From Sorex araneus (lineage: Eukaryota > Chordata > Mammalia > Eulipotyphla > Soricidae): DNA of 64,000 bases. The DNA is taken from contig NC_073304.1 of assembly GCF_027595985.1 (NCBI RefSeq), positions 44,451,637-44,515,636 on the forward strand, read 5' to 3'. This document shows positions 28,821 through 38,673 of this stretch, piece after piece; positions within the stretch are counted from its first letter, which is position 1, and every line of letters begins with the position of its first letter. The notes beneath the pieces are model-generated. The model searched no databases, was not told where the DNA came from, and saw only the letters and a list, made by a program, of their open reading frames with translations. The translations under genes and the position numbers were made by a program.

Positions 28821-29500
28821 TTTTCAAACGTATTTTATTTACAATTGTATTCATGCCAGATTTCAGGCATATAATTTTCCAACCCCGCATGGCAGAGCCT
28901 AGCAAGCTACCCGTGGTGTACTCGATATGCCAAAAACAGCAACAACAACGATCCTATTCCCCTGACCCTAAAAGAGCCCCCAATACGCCATCGGGCTATA
29001 CTAACAGGCAACAGGGATGAATGGAGATGTTACTGGCGCCTGCTCGAGTAAATCGATGAAGAATGGGATGACAGTGATACAGTAATACAGTGAATTTTCC
29101 AACACCTGTCTTATCACCAGTGTCCCTGCCAATGTCTCCAGGTTCCCTTCCTCCCACTCAGCCTGTCTCCTTAACAAACAGTTTTAAAAATAATTATTGT
29201 AGCTTGAGTCTCATGTTTCAGTATTGCTGGCTCTGTGGTTCAGATATATACGTATACCTCTCCTCTACAGCACCGGCCTCACATCTGCCTCTTCTTACTT
29301 CCCCCATTGAGTATCGCCTGAGCATCCCTGGCCCAGCTCTTTCCTTCTTGGGTGACTTTTGTGGTTCCTTCAGAGACGTTCTGGTGAAAGAGCTTCCCCT
29401 TGTAGCTTCCCTGGCCCTCTGCATCTTCAACATCTCCTGGGTGCTGTCAGTTGCTGCTCAGCACTGTACATGAGGTGGAGAGCCACACCTCTCCCTCTGA
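28821..29500 (-). mobile_element. L1-type 3' UTR, old, split by a SINE-R; flanking unique DNA
   Basis: AATTGTATTCATGCCAGATTTC and, after the SINE-R, TTTTCCAACACCTGTC...CCAGTGTCCCTGCCAATG follow the antisense L1 3' UTR order. Beyond about 29220 homology is unclear. 29240-29470 has an open frame on each strand but no supporting evidence for coding. Confidence 0.5.
28884..29092 (+). mobile_element. SINE-R, long form, 5'-truncated with 11-bp TSD
   Basis: AATTTTCCAAC at 28873-28883 and 29093-29103. It starts in the body (GGCAGAGCCTAGCAAGCTACC), passes GATATGCCAAAAACAGC, then carries the extra block CCCTGACCCTAAAAGAGCCCC..CATCGGGCTATACTAAC..GGGATGAATGG, alignable to the RTE LINE at 18360-18400, then the usual tail and ACAGTGATACAGTAATACAGTG. 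5' truncation plus duplication indicates target-primed reverse transcription. Confidence 0.9.
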
Positions 29501-29884
29501 CATCTAAATCATAAGAAACATTCAGTAATCTCACCCGAAGTCAGCAGAGAGCCAGCCCCTTGCTCCTGGCCCTCAGGCTACTGGAACAGAGCCTGTCACC
29601 CGAAGCAGGGGTTACAGGCTCTCTGCTTGTGTGGCAGTTTGAGAATTTACATCACAGTTCTCTCCAGTCCTTTCTTTCTGGCTAGACTCTGAGTGTGGGT
29701 GAAGGGTTTAAGAGCCGTTTAACAGCAGGTGGTCCTCCACTCATTAAAATCAAATTAATCAGACAGAAACTTTAGTTCTAAAAGCATATGGCAAGTACTC
29801 TACAGACACATGTCTTGAAAGGCATATATATAAAAAATTCACATCACAATATATTCTTGAATCATTCTTAAAATAAAATTACAG
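29501..29884. other. Unique DNA, no gene seen
   Basis: No repeat or exon recognised. Confidence 0.35.
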
Positions 29885-30005
29885 AGGGTTGGGTTACGTA
29901 GGGCAGTGCTCTAAGATAAGGGGACTGTGCAGTGCCAGGAGTCACACCATGATCGGCTGCTTGTAAGGCAAGTACCTGAACGACTCTACTCTTTCTCTCT
30001 CTAGC
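29885..30005 (-). mobile_element. SINE-A fragment
   Basis: GTGCCAGGAGTCACACCATG to TTTCTCTCTCTAGCCC keeps the head side. Confidence 0.5.
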
Positions 30006-30007
30006 CC

Positions 30008-30179
30008 AATGTTTCCCCCTTTTGGGGCCATGCCCAGCAGTGCTCAGGAGCGACTCCTGGCCCTTTGTTCAGGGATCACTCCTGGTAGTGCTTGGGGGAC
30101 AATATGGGTGCCGGGGATTGAACCCAGGTCAGCCACATGCAAGGCAAGAACCCTGCCTACTGCACTATTGTTCCAGCCC
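30008..30179 (-). mobile_element. SINE-A
   Basis: CCTTTTGGGGCCATGCCCAGC to CACTATTGTTCCAGCCC, directly abutting the previous fragment. Confidence 0.82.
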
Positions 30180-31080
30180 TCCAGTCTCTGATTCCTGATT
30201 CTTAAACATCTACTTCAAAGTTTTGGTATGGTGGACTGTCCCAGAATGTTTGGTATCTGAAATTTATCCTATCTCCAAGACTCAAACAAAACCTAAAAAT
30301 CCATTAAACACAGATTTTAGAATGTGAACTGTATTAATGTAATTACATTTGATTTTCCTATGAATCTCATTTCACGCATAATAATCATTACATTCTTAAA
30401 AGTCATAAGCATGTTACAAGGACTACTTCAATCAGTTTGCTTCAGCTTACATTTAATTAACATGATTTATCTCAGAGGGCATATTTTCATATCATTTAAT
30501 GATGCAGAGCTTGTGCTTCTTAAAATTACTGTCATATTTCATGTCCACTTTACAAAAGTGAAACAGTAGCTTAAAAGTAGTTTACTAAAATGTAAGTACA
30601 GCATGAAAAATAATCTAAGTGCTTTAATTGAGAAAAACAAAATAAATATGAAACAGGAATCTAGAATGAATACAGAGAACAAGTCTACTTATTCTGGGAA
30701 AAATAAGCCTGTTAATATAATGATTTCCTACAGGTAACCAAAGCTGAACATTATGAATAAGAAATATGATGCATCTTTGACAGTCACTACCCCTCATTCA
30801 TTAGTATCTTCTGTTTCTCAGCATGCTGCTCGCTTCAAAATGTCCGACAGTAGCATGACTCCTCTGTGTAATATTCAAAGCATAGTGATGCTCAAATCAA
30901 TCATCTGTTCTGTTCTGGACCAAAACAGGCAGAACACGAAGTTCTCCAGTTTGAAGATGACAAAATGTACTATTTACAGAAATGACTGTCTCTTCTTCCT
31001 ATGATTTTTATTTAAAGCAGATACATGTCATGATATTGTTGAATTATAGTTGCAAAACAATGATAAGAATTATATTCAGG
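30180..31080. other. Repeat-poor AT-rich unique DNA
   Basis: 900 bp without recognised mobile elements, unusual for this window. It is AT-rich with ATTTAAT/TAATT motifs. No exon supported. It could be constrained noncoding DNA, which only an alignment could tell. Confidence 0.4.
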
Positions 31081-31255
31081 GGCCAGAAAGATACTACAAC
31101 AGGTTGGGTATTTTCCTTGCATGCGTTTGACCTGGGTTCAATCCCCAGAACTTCATATGCTCCCTGGAGCCCTGCCAGAAGTTATCCCTGTGTTTAGAGC
31201 CAGGAATAATCTTGGAGCACAGTCAGATGTGGCCCCAAAACAACAATAACAGCAA
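31081..31255 (+). mobile_element. SINE-A, older subfamily
   Basis: GGGGCCAGAAAGATACTACAAC head, GGGTTCAATCCCC B box, GATGTGGCCCCAAAACAAC end. Confidence 0.8.
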
Positions 31256-31270
31256 ACTAATATTTAGGAA

Positions 31271-31345
31271 GAGGGACCAGGCTCAGTGGTAGAGTGCATA
31301 CCCTGTATCTGCGAGACCCTGGGTTTGATCCCCAGTGCAGGGGTA
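31271..31345 (+). repeat. tRNA-Ala-like retrosequence
   Basis: GAGGGACCAGGCTCAGTGGTAG.. with A box GGCTCAGTGGTAGAGTGC and B box GGGTTTGATCC, followed by GGGGTAAAAATAA. It looks like a diverged tRNA or a minimal ID-like SINE, distinct from the SINE-A head. The acceptor arms do not pair well, so a working tRNA gene is unlikely. Confidence 0.6.
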
Positions 31346-31800
31346 AAAATAATCACATTCAGAGAGACGAGTGTAAAAGGTATTTGTGAAATCCTGCAGA
31401 ACCTAGTAAAAAGTACACAGGGCAGAGGAGCAGTTACCAGTTACATGTACTAGTACTCCACATTGGAAATCACGGTATGTATCAAGATTTGAATCAACCC
31501 TTGGAATAGCTCATTCAGAATGAGTGAGACATTCATTCTCACCCATTCCACAGTGCCAGGGGTCAAACCTAGAACCTTGCACATTCTGAATCTTTGTTTT
31601 CCTTACCCCTGAAAATTCATAATAATAATTTTCTTGGATACCCAAAGTTCTATGAATCATAAGTGTAACAGAAAAAAAGTACACTGACACCATCAGTGAC
31701 AAAGCACCAGACAGGTATGAAACAAGAGTTATGTTCTAAGCCTCACTTGAATACTGATGCACACTGCACTGAATTCAGAGAACACAGTGGTCAGTACATA
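31346..31800. other. Unique DNA, no gene seen
   Basis: No recognised element. Confidence 0.35.
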
Positions 31801-31860
31801 CATATACACACACACACACATACACACACTCACTCACTCACTCACTCACATACACACCAT
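31801..31860. repeat. (CA)n/(CACT)n microsatellite
   Basis: Mixed ACAC and CACT units, about 60 bp. Confidence 0.9.
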
Positions 31861-32224
31861 GTAGCATGGCCTCTTCATTTTCCCCAGAGAACCCCTTTGG
31901 TAACCTCCAACATGGCAGGTCCCGTGCCCTGTGGGATGGAATTGTTCAGGCCCAGAAGACATTCCCAGGCACGTCAGTGGCTGATCTAGTTGCAGGATAG
32001 CAGCAAGAAAGAGATTCAGTATTCCCAATGAAATGCTGAAATGCTTAGTAAGCTCTAAGTGAACATGGTTGGCTTTGACTGTGTCTAAGGCAGAATGGAT
32101 TCAGGATGTGGCATCTAAGGAAAGCTCAGGAGGACTAATAGTATGTCTGAAACTGATCCAAAGCTAACTTAAAATACTAAATATACTAATATAACAGACA
32201 CTAATGAACTGAGAGACTAATCTT
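31861..32224. other. Unique DNA, no gene seen
   Basis: Nothing recognised. Confidence 0.35.
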
Positions 32225-32505
32225 TGTTGTTTCTATTTTTGAGGGTCTCATCAGGTGGTGTTGTTGGGGGACATGCAGTACCAGGGATCAAACCCAAGGC
32301 CTCACACATGCAATGCCTGTCCTCTAATCTCGAGTCACAGCTCCTAGTTATCACCTTGGTTGTTGCTACTATTGCTGTTGTTAAGGTGCCAGCAAAGGTA
32401 CTCACTGGGATCACTAAATGAAGCCAGAGCCCTGGAATCAGTGATTGAAGTCAGAGCCCTACCTATGCAAGGCATGTACTCTACCACCGAGACACATAGC
32501 TGGCC
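32225..32505 (-). mobile_element. Two old tRNA-SINE fragments
   Basis: 32225-32330 (GAGGGTCTCATCAGGTGG..GGGATCAAACCC) and 32440-32505 (GCAAGGCATGTACTCTACCACCGAG.., the complement of a tRNA-like GGTGGTAGAGTACATGC). The second resembles the tRNA-Ala-like unit at 31.27 kb in antisense. Confidence 0.5.
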
Positions 32506-32629
32506 AATAGTTGCAAGAGCCCAATGATGAGGTGTTGCCTGAGTCCTGCAATTGTGGGGACCACCACTATTTTCCTACATGATATTGGAAATCCTTGGCA
32601 CAGAAACTGGACAAGAAAAATAAATGAGG

Positions 32630-32806
32630 GCTGGAGTGATAGCGCAGCGGGTAGGATGTTTGCCTTGCATGCGGCAGTCCCGGGTTCAATTCCCAGCATC
32701 CCATATGGTCCCCCAAGCACCGACAGGAGTAATTCCTGAGTGCATGAGCCAGGAGTAACCCTTGAGCATTGCCAGGTGTGACCCTAAAAGGGAAAAAAAA
32801 AAGAAG
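32630..32806 (+). mobile_element. SINE-A, full length
   Basis: GGGCTGGAGTGATAGCGCAGC to GGTGTGACCCTAAAAGGG and A-tail; little diverged. Confidence 0.92.
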
Positions 32807-33462
32807 TTCTGTTGAAAAGGAAGAAGGTAAAGGATCACTATTTGCAGACACCATTATAAAATATGTAGAAATGAAGCTAAAGTATCACTATCTGTGGATA
32901 ATATTATAATATACATGAAATATTCTGAACATTCCACAAAAAATAATTTCAGAAGCAATACTTCAACTTATTTATGTATCAGGCTACAAATTCAATATAC
33001 AAAAATTTAGCTACATTTCTATGTGGAAACAAATGAGCTGAGAAATAAATTAAAAAGTCCGACTCCACTCATAATTGTGTCCAAATAGTCAAGTATCTAG
33101 GAATCAATAAAACAAAGGAGGTGAGATAAATATATTGAAAAATGTTATTAAAAATCGACATTGAAATTGTCATTGAAAATTACATTGAAAAATTATAAGT
33201 CACTACTAAGAAATAGAAGACACAAAGAAATAGGGAAATACTCCATGATCACTGATTGGCAGAATTAACATTGATAAAATGACCATCACACTCAAAGCAT
33301 TATATAGATACAATGTCATTCTCATCAAAAATTCTTCAAGGACACAGAATAAATACTACTATAGTGTATATGGAACAAAAAACTCCTCAAACACCCAAGA
33401 TTATTCTGAGGTGAAATAGGAGGCAATGCATTTTTTGACTTTAAACTATAACACAAAGAAAT

Positions 33463-33710
33463 TACTGTCACTGTGTCATGCCGTTGCTCATCGATTTTGC
33501 TCAAGCGGGTACCAGTAACATCTCCATTGTGAGACTTGTTGTTATTGTTTTTGGCATATAGAATATGTCATGGGTAGCTTGCCAGGCTCTGCTGTGCGGG
33601 CAGGATACTCTCGGTAGCTTGCCGGGTGTTCCCAGAGGGGCGGAGGAATCAAACCCGGGTCAGCTGCGTGCAAGGCAAACACCCTACCCACTGTGCTATT
33701 GCTCCAATCC
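33463..33710 (-). mobile_element. SINE-R, full length with 13-bp TSD, inside L1
   Basis: AACACAAAGAAAT at 33450-33462 and 33711-33723, perfect. Tail, RTE-like 3' part, body and tRNA head complement (CTATTGCTCCAATCC) are all present. Confidence 0.94.
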
Positions 33711-34330
33711 AACACAAAGAAATAACAATAAAATTGTATGGTAATTGAATAAAATCCAACTCTTGGATGAGTGAAATAGAATTGAAAACCTGGAACTAGA
33801 AAATCAGATGTATGAAAATTCAATTAATAATGAAGGAACTTGATGCACTGAGTGGAGGAAGGAAAAAGCCTCTTTAACAGAAAATGGTGGAAAAACTAGC
33901 CACATGCAAAGAAAAAAAAAGAAGAAATTGAACCCATATTTCACACTACATACAAAAGTTAATTCAAAATGGTTCTAGATTCTTGTATTAGATTCAAATC
34001 CATAAAAATCATGGAGGAAAAAACAGATAGAACTCAACATATTGTTGACTTCACTGGTGTACTTAATGATTTGGCTCCACAGGTAAACAAAATAAAAAAT
34101 CTAAAATAAGCCAATTGAACGACATCAAACTAATATTGTTGCCACAGAAAATTACACACCAGCTGATAAAAAACCCAACATGTTACTGAAGGGAAGAATA
34201 TATATTTACACATTTGACAAAGGATATGATAATTAATAATAATAAACACATCAAAAAATAAGGAGAGGAGTTCAACAGACACTTTCTCAAAGAAGGCATA
34301 CTGATTGCCAAAGCATATGAAAATGTGTTT

Positions 34331-34625
34331 AGGGGGTGGAGAGATTATTCAATGACTAAGACTAAGACATTTTGCCTTGCGTGCAGTCCATGCAGGTTCA
34401 ATCTCTGGTTCCCCATATGGTTCTCTTAGTCCCACCAGTAATTATTCCTGAGCACAGAATCAAGAGCAAGCCTTGAATCACTATATGTGGCCCCAAAGAC
34501 AAAAACGTTAACAAAAAATTTTAATAGATAAATAATGATCCCCCAATCCCTGCAAGTAATAATACCTGAGTACAGAACCAGGAATAAACCCCGAACACTG
34601 CTGGATCTGGTCCCAAAATCAAAAA
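34331..34625 (+). mobile_element. SINE-A plus a second partial SINE-A
   Basis: 34331-34515: GGGGTGGAGAGATTATTCAATG head to GTGGCCCCAAAGAC. 34540-34625: 3' half only (CCCCAATCCCTGCAAGTAAT to TCTGGTCCCAAAATC). Both are old. Confidence 0.7.
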
Positions 34626-34974
34626 ATCAAAATAAAATGTGTTCATTATCACTTGTTATTAGAAAAATATGAACCAAAATGACATTGAGATACCACCTCA
34701 CAGAGTAAGAATGGCCAGTGAAGGCAGAGATGTTAAAAAAGAAAGACTGGAAGACATTATAGTTTTCTGGTCAGTCTCCATGAAAAGAATGAAATTAATC
34801 ATTTTTTACACTGAAAAATAAGTCCCCCAATAAATGGTGAATTAAAATAAAGGAAGACTTCTCAAAAAAATTAAAAAATGGAAGTTTCCTATGACTCAGC
34901 TATTCCACTCCTTGTGACCTCCATTCCAAAAACACAAAAACAATGTCTCAAAAAGATATATGTACACTCCCCCC

Positions 34975-35119
34975 CCTTTTTTTTTACTACACCTGACCAT
35001 ACTCAGAACTTACTCCTAAGAAGCTCTGCATTTAGGAGACATATGGAGTACCAAGGATTGGACCTGGGTCAGTTGTGTGCAAGGCAAACCCCTCACCCAC
35101 TATACTATCTCTCCAGCCA
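34975..35119 (-). mobile_element. SINE-A, in L1
   Basis: T-tract, CTACACCTGACCATACTC to ACTATCTCTCCAGCC. Confidence 0.75.
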
Positions 35120-35719
35120 TGGCCTTATGTACATTGAAGCACTAATCTTCAGCACTAATCACATTAGGCAAAAAATGGAAACAACCCCAAATTCCAAAGA
35201 CAGGTGGGTGCATAAAGAATTTATAGAATATTTATACTATGTAATACTACTCAGCTACTGTAAGAAAGATGAAATCTTGCCTTTTGCTACAATATGAATG
35301 GAACAAGTTGAAGTTATGTTAAGCAAAATAAGTCAAGGACTACAAATACAGGAGGATCTCACGCAAATGTGTTAAATAAATAGCAAAGCAAGGGAATGGA
35401 CAGTATCAAATGGACAGTATCAACAAACCCTGGACTTTGATTATAGAACTGTAATTACCAAGTGGTGAGGGAAGGAATCTTGGGGTTGTGTTTCAGGAGT
35501 GGAGAGAGAAGCAAAGTAGAAGTGATAGGATAGTGGTGGAGAGTCTTTAGCATTTTGGTAGTGGTAGAAGTACAGTGACTTTGTACACCAAAAGAATAAA
35601 CATTAGCACTATTGTAACACCATAACCTTAGTTCCAATCAAAAAACGTAGAAATTGTGGTATAGTAGTGCAGTGGAATACCATGCAGCTGTAAGTAAAGA
35701 TGACATCATATCTAGAAAC

Positions 35720-35965
35720 TAGTACAAGACGAGGCATGCACTCAATCCCAGTTTCATTCTCAGCACTACGTTTTCTCCTAGCCCAGCAGCAGCAGGTATG
35801 GCCTTAGGAGCCCCTGAGCATGCTGCTGTAGTCCTGGTGGTCCTCAGAAATGTAGGACCCAGGCAGCCCACATCCTCGGACTCTTGCACTCAATTATTGG
35901 CAGGGTTGGCTGAGAATTGTTGGGACTGAACTTGAGGTCCCCAACACCATTTAAAAGGTTATCCC
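35720..35965 (+). mobile_element. SINE-O, inserted in L1
   Basis: GGCATGCACTCAATCCCAG, AGCCCAGCAGCAGCAGG, GTCCTGGTGGTCCTCAG, GACCCAGGCAGCCCACATCC, GTTGGGACTGAACTTGAGG: the same order as at 11.4 and 14.1 kb. Confidence 0.6.
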
Positions 35966-36226
35966 TTTAAAAAAAAAGATTAAATCTTGCCTTTTGCTGC
36001 AATTTTGATGGAACAAGGTTGTTAGTCAAGTTTAAATGCAGAAAGTCAAAGAAAAAAGTGATAAGTACTGGATGATCTCACTCACACATGGGGTGTAAGT
36101 AAGAAAATGAGGAATAGTCAATGGCCAATGAAATAAAACCCCCAGACTCAGAAAACAAAACTGAGGTCACCACGGTAGATAGGGGTGGTGGTGGAATAAA
36201 CCAAAAGTAACATTAATAATAGTGGT

Positions 36227-36409
36227 CGGGGGCTGGAGCGATAGCACAGCGGGTAGGGCATTTGCCTTGCACGCGGCCGACCAGGGTTCAATTCCCAGCA
36301 TCCCATATGGTCCCCTGAGCACCGCCAGGGGTAATTCCTGAGTGCAGAGCCAGGAGTGACCCCTGTGCATCGCCGGGTGTGACCCAAAAAGCAAAAAAAA
36401 AAAAAAAAG
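36227..36409 (+). mobile_element. SINE-A, full length, close to consensus
   Basis: GGGGGCTGGAGCGATAGCACAGC to CGGGTGTGACCCAAAAAGC and A16-type tail. AATAGTGGT on both sides. Confidence 0.94.
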
Positions 36410-36802
36410 AATAGTGGTGGAAGGTCTTTGTCACTTTGGTGGTGGTGGAGGTGTAGTAACTCTATACACTAAATGCAAAAACCATTGACACTACTATAAC
36501 CATGTTATCTCTGTAATAATAAAATTAAGGTGAAGAAAATAAGAAAGAAAAGAATCATGCTATGCTGTTTTAAAAACAAAAGGGAAGACATTATAGTTTT
36601 ACTGCTATTCTCAACTTGACTGTGAGGAGACCTAGAATTTTCAACTGAGTAGAAATACATGGCAGGAAAACAAAAAAGAAACCTACAGTTCAAGCTATGA
36701 ATTATCTTGATGATTTCACAAAAATTGCACACATTATCACTCTTGTAAATCTGAAGTGATTGCCACACAGTTTAAATAACAGCTCCTCCTAGCAAGAAAA
36801 AT

Positions 36803-36995
36803 CTTTATTTGTTTTGTTTTGTTTTGTTTTGTTTTAGGGCCACACCCAGCAATGTTCAGGGCTCACTCCTGGCTCTGCACCCAATCTTACTCCTGGCGTC
36901 ACACAGGGAACCATATGAAATGGCAGGGATTAAACCTGGGTCAGCCATGTGCAAGGTAAGCACCTTACCCGCTGTAATATGTCTCCAACTCACTA
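36803..36995 (-). mobile_element. SINE-A
   Basis: (TTTTG)n tail at 36810-36835, GGCCACACCCAGCAATG to TAATATGTCTCCAACTC. Confidence 0.82.
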
Positions 36996-37435
36996 GCAAA
37001 ATATCTTTTGAAAAAAATAATTCACCCCAAAATTTCAGTCTGCATGTGTGCCCAATTCTGATTAGGGGTTCAATGAAGCCTGAAGTATAGAAAGTTTGTC
37101 ATGTGCACATCTGTGAAATGATTGCTGAGAAAAATGTCTGTCTGAGATTATGAATCAAAGGATTTACTATCCATCTTTATTGAGAGTTCTTCAATCTTAA
37201 AAGCTAACATATTCCCAAGTCTGATATGGGCTCACAGGGAAATTATGAATATACTAAAGACAATTAGAGTACATTATTGTGATTCCATTTCATTCTCCCA
37301 AACATCTCAAGGGAATATATGTATGTGTATTTCCTTAAAATAAATGAGGTCAATTAATAATTAATAGAGATTAAAATAAACAACACAAAGATCTATTCTT
37401 GCAAGGCCTAGAAACCTGGCTTTGGAAATAGGATC
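36996..37435. other. Unique DNA, no gene seen
   Basis: AT-rich, no recognised element. Confidence 0.35.
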
Positions 37436-37525
37436 CCAAGAATAATAATTAGCATGTGTTGAGTGTCTGCTAGGTTCTAAGCACCATGCCAAGCATTTCA
37501 TTTCATTTTAACCTTAAGTTCTAAA
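37436..37525 (-). mobile_element. MIR fragment
   Basis: AATAATAATTAGCATGTGTTGAGTG.. CTAGGTTCTAAGCACCATGCC is the antisense MIR 3' part. Confidence 0.65.
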
Positions 37526-37534
37526 TCTTGGTTT

Positions 37535-37830
37535 AATTATGGCTGCTATAAAAGCAATACCATACATTGGGGAGCTTATGAAAGATAGAAATGTATTTCT
37601 CACAGTGCTGGGGCTTGATAGCTATGAGGGTACCAGCACGGAAGAGTTCCGGTGAAATCTCTTTTCTAGGAGGCAGACTGCCATCTCTCATTAGATCCCC
37701 ACAGAGTTTATAGAGAGAGAAAGCAAGGTGTCTGGATTCTTACAGTAATCCCATTCCTAACCTCAACTAATTCTAACCACCTCACCAAACCCATCAGTTG
37801 GAAAGAGAAGTAGGGCTAAGGATTAGGCTA
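37535..37830 (+). mobile_element. Ancient eutherian repeat, unnamed
   Basis: GGCTGCTATAAAAGCAATACC, TTGGGGAGCTTATGAAAG.., TTTCTCACAGTGCTGGGG is the start of a common old dispersed repeat; a second copy is at 53.4 kb. I cannot place its family name reliably. Confidence 0.6.
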
Positions 37831-38384
37831 GAAGGATAGTGTTTTAACATAGGAATACTGAGTGGCACACACATAACAACTGCTAGCAAGATAGGAATCA
37901 GTTCTCAGTTAACACATGAAATAAAGGTGAGTGAGTAGCTCTGAAATCTGAGAGTCCCATAGATCCAAATCAAGTAAGTATGTTTAACACGCCTTTAGCA
38001 TAATGCGAGGCAAGAAAGATTTAAAGGTTAGTTGAAATGGGCCTCCAGAAGAGGCTGGCCATCTAACCTCCACTAGGCATAAAACAAAACTTGAAGAGGA
38101 AAAGAAATCAGTCAACAAGAATTTTGCAATTGGGATTCATTGACATGACACCAAAGGCCAAGATAGAAAGAAAAGGTTAACCCAGAGATGTCAGCAAGAA
38201 CATCAGGGAGCACAGCAAGAATGAAGGGGAGAATTTCTCAGTCATCATAAACTAATAAGCATATTTTCATAAGATCCAAACTCTGGCAAAATGCAGAGAG
38301 AAAAGGGCTAAATTTACATTGTATGTCATTTAAATAGATTGCTCTGCAACTATGTGGTAAAGATTGTGTTCCATGGGCTGAGAA
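37831..38384. other. Unique DNA, no gene seen
   Basis: Nothing recognised. Confidence 0.35.
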
Positions 38385-38535
38385 ATACCTCATATGGCTG
38401 GAGCTCTGTATGCTTGAGCCCTGGATTAAATACTGGCTCTTCAGGATCCCCCAACAAGCACTATGCTGAGAGTAGCCTCAAAGCACCACAGATTGTTGCC
38501 CCCAGCCCTCCAAAAGGGAAGCCCCCCCATGCCCC
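38385..38535 (+). mobile_element. Old tRNA-SINE fragment
   Basis: TGGAGCTCTGTATGCTTGAGCC..., AGCACTATGCTGAGAG..., weakly SINE-A/O-like. Confidence 0.4.
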
Positions 38536-38673
38536 ATACAATCTGTAATTCCTAGGGAAGAGTTTAAGGATTTTACTGGCACCGAGCTCTTCTGAAAACT
38601 ATCATAGAATGTTGGAAAGTTTAAAACCTAGCATCAAGAATGACCACTTCTATAAAGATAAATGAGTAAGAGA

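Larger units (their letters stand above)
32815..35645 (+). mobile_element. L1 ORF2 (from RT) to 3' end, with four nested SINEs
   Basis: Starts near the RT catalytic motif (SLFAD.., 32835) and runs through the RT C-terminal part, the FKLYNTKK-like stretch (33440), ILVLDSNPxKIMEEKTDRTQHIVDFTGV-like (33980-34060), the endonuclease-distal C-terminal domain (34090-34330), the last ORF2 residues (35120-35330) and a 3' UTR to 35640. It contains many stops and frameshifts. SINEs interrupt it at 33463, 34331, 34540 and 34975. Confidence 0.85.
35646..36540 (+). mobile_element. Second L1 3' end (ORF2 tail + 3' UTR), with two SINEs
   Basis: Begins GTGGAATACCATGCAGCTGTAAG (ORF2 C-terminal region), resumes at about 35970 with TCTTGCCTTTTGCTGCAATTTTG, has GGATGATCTCACTCACACATGG, and a 3' UTR with a (GGTGGTGG) block ending about 36530. 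It overlaps in content with the L1 just upstream, so it is a separate insertion. Confidence 0.82.

Noticed and set aside
29090..29473. 127-codon plus-strand frame ending ...SVAAQHCT
   Set aside because: It begins in the SINE-R/L1 3' UTR junction and has no family motif; the frame is probably chance in C/T-rich DNA.
36148..36387. Recurring 60-150-residue proteins with phrases like GDHMGCW and RARQMPYPLCYRSSP
   Set aside because: These are antisense translations of SINE-A copies; the same peptide recurs at many SINE positions and has no start or promoter of its own.
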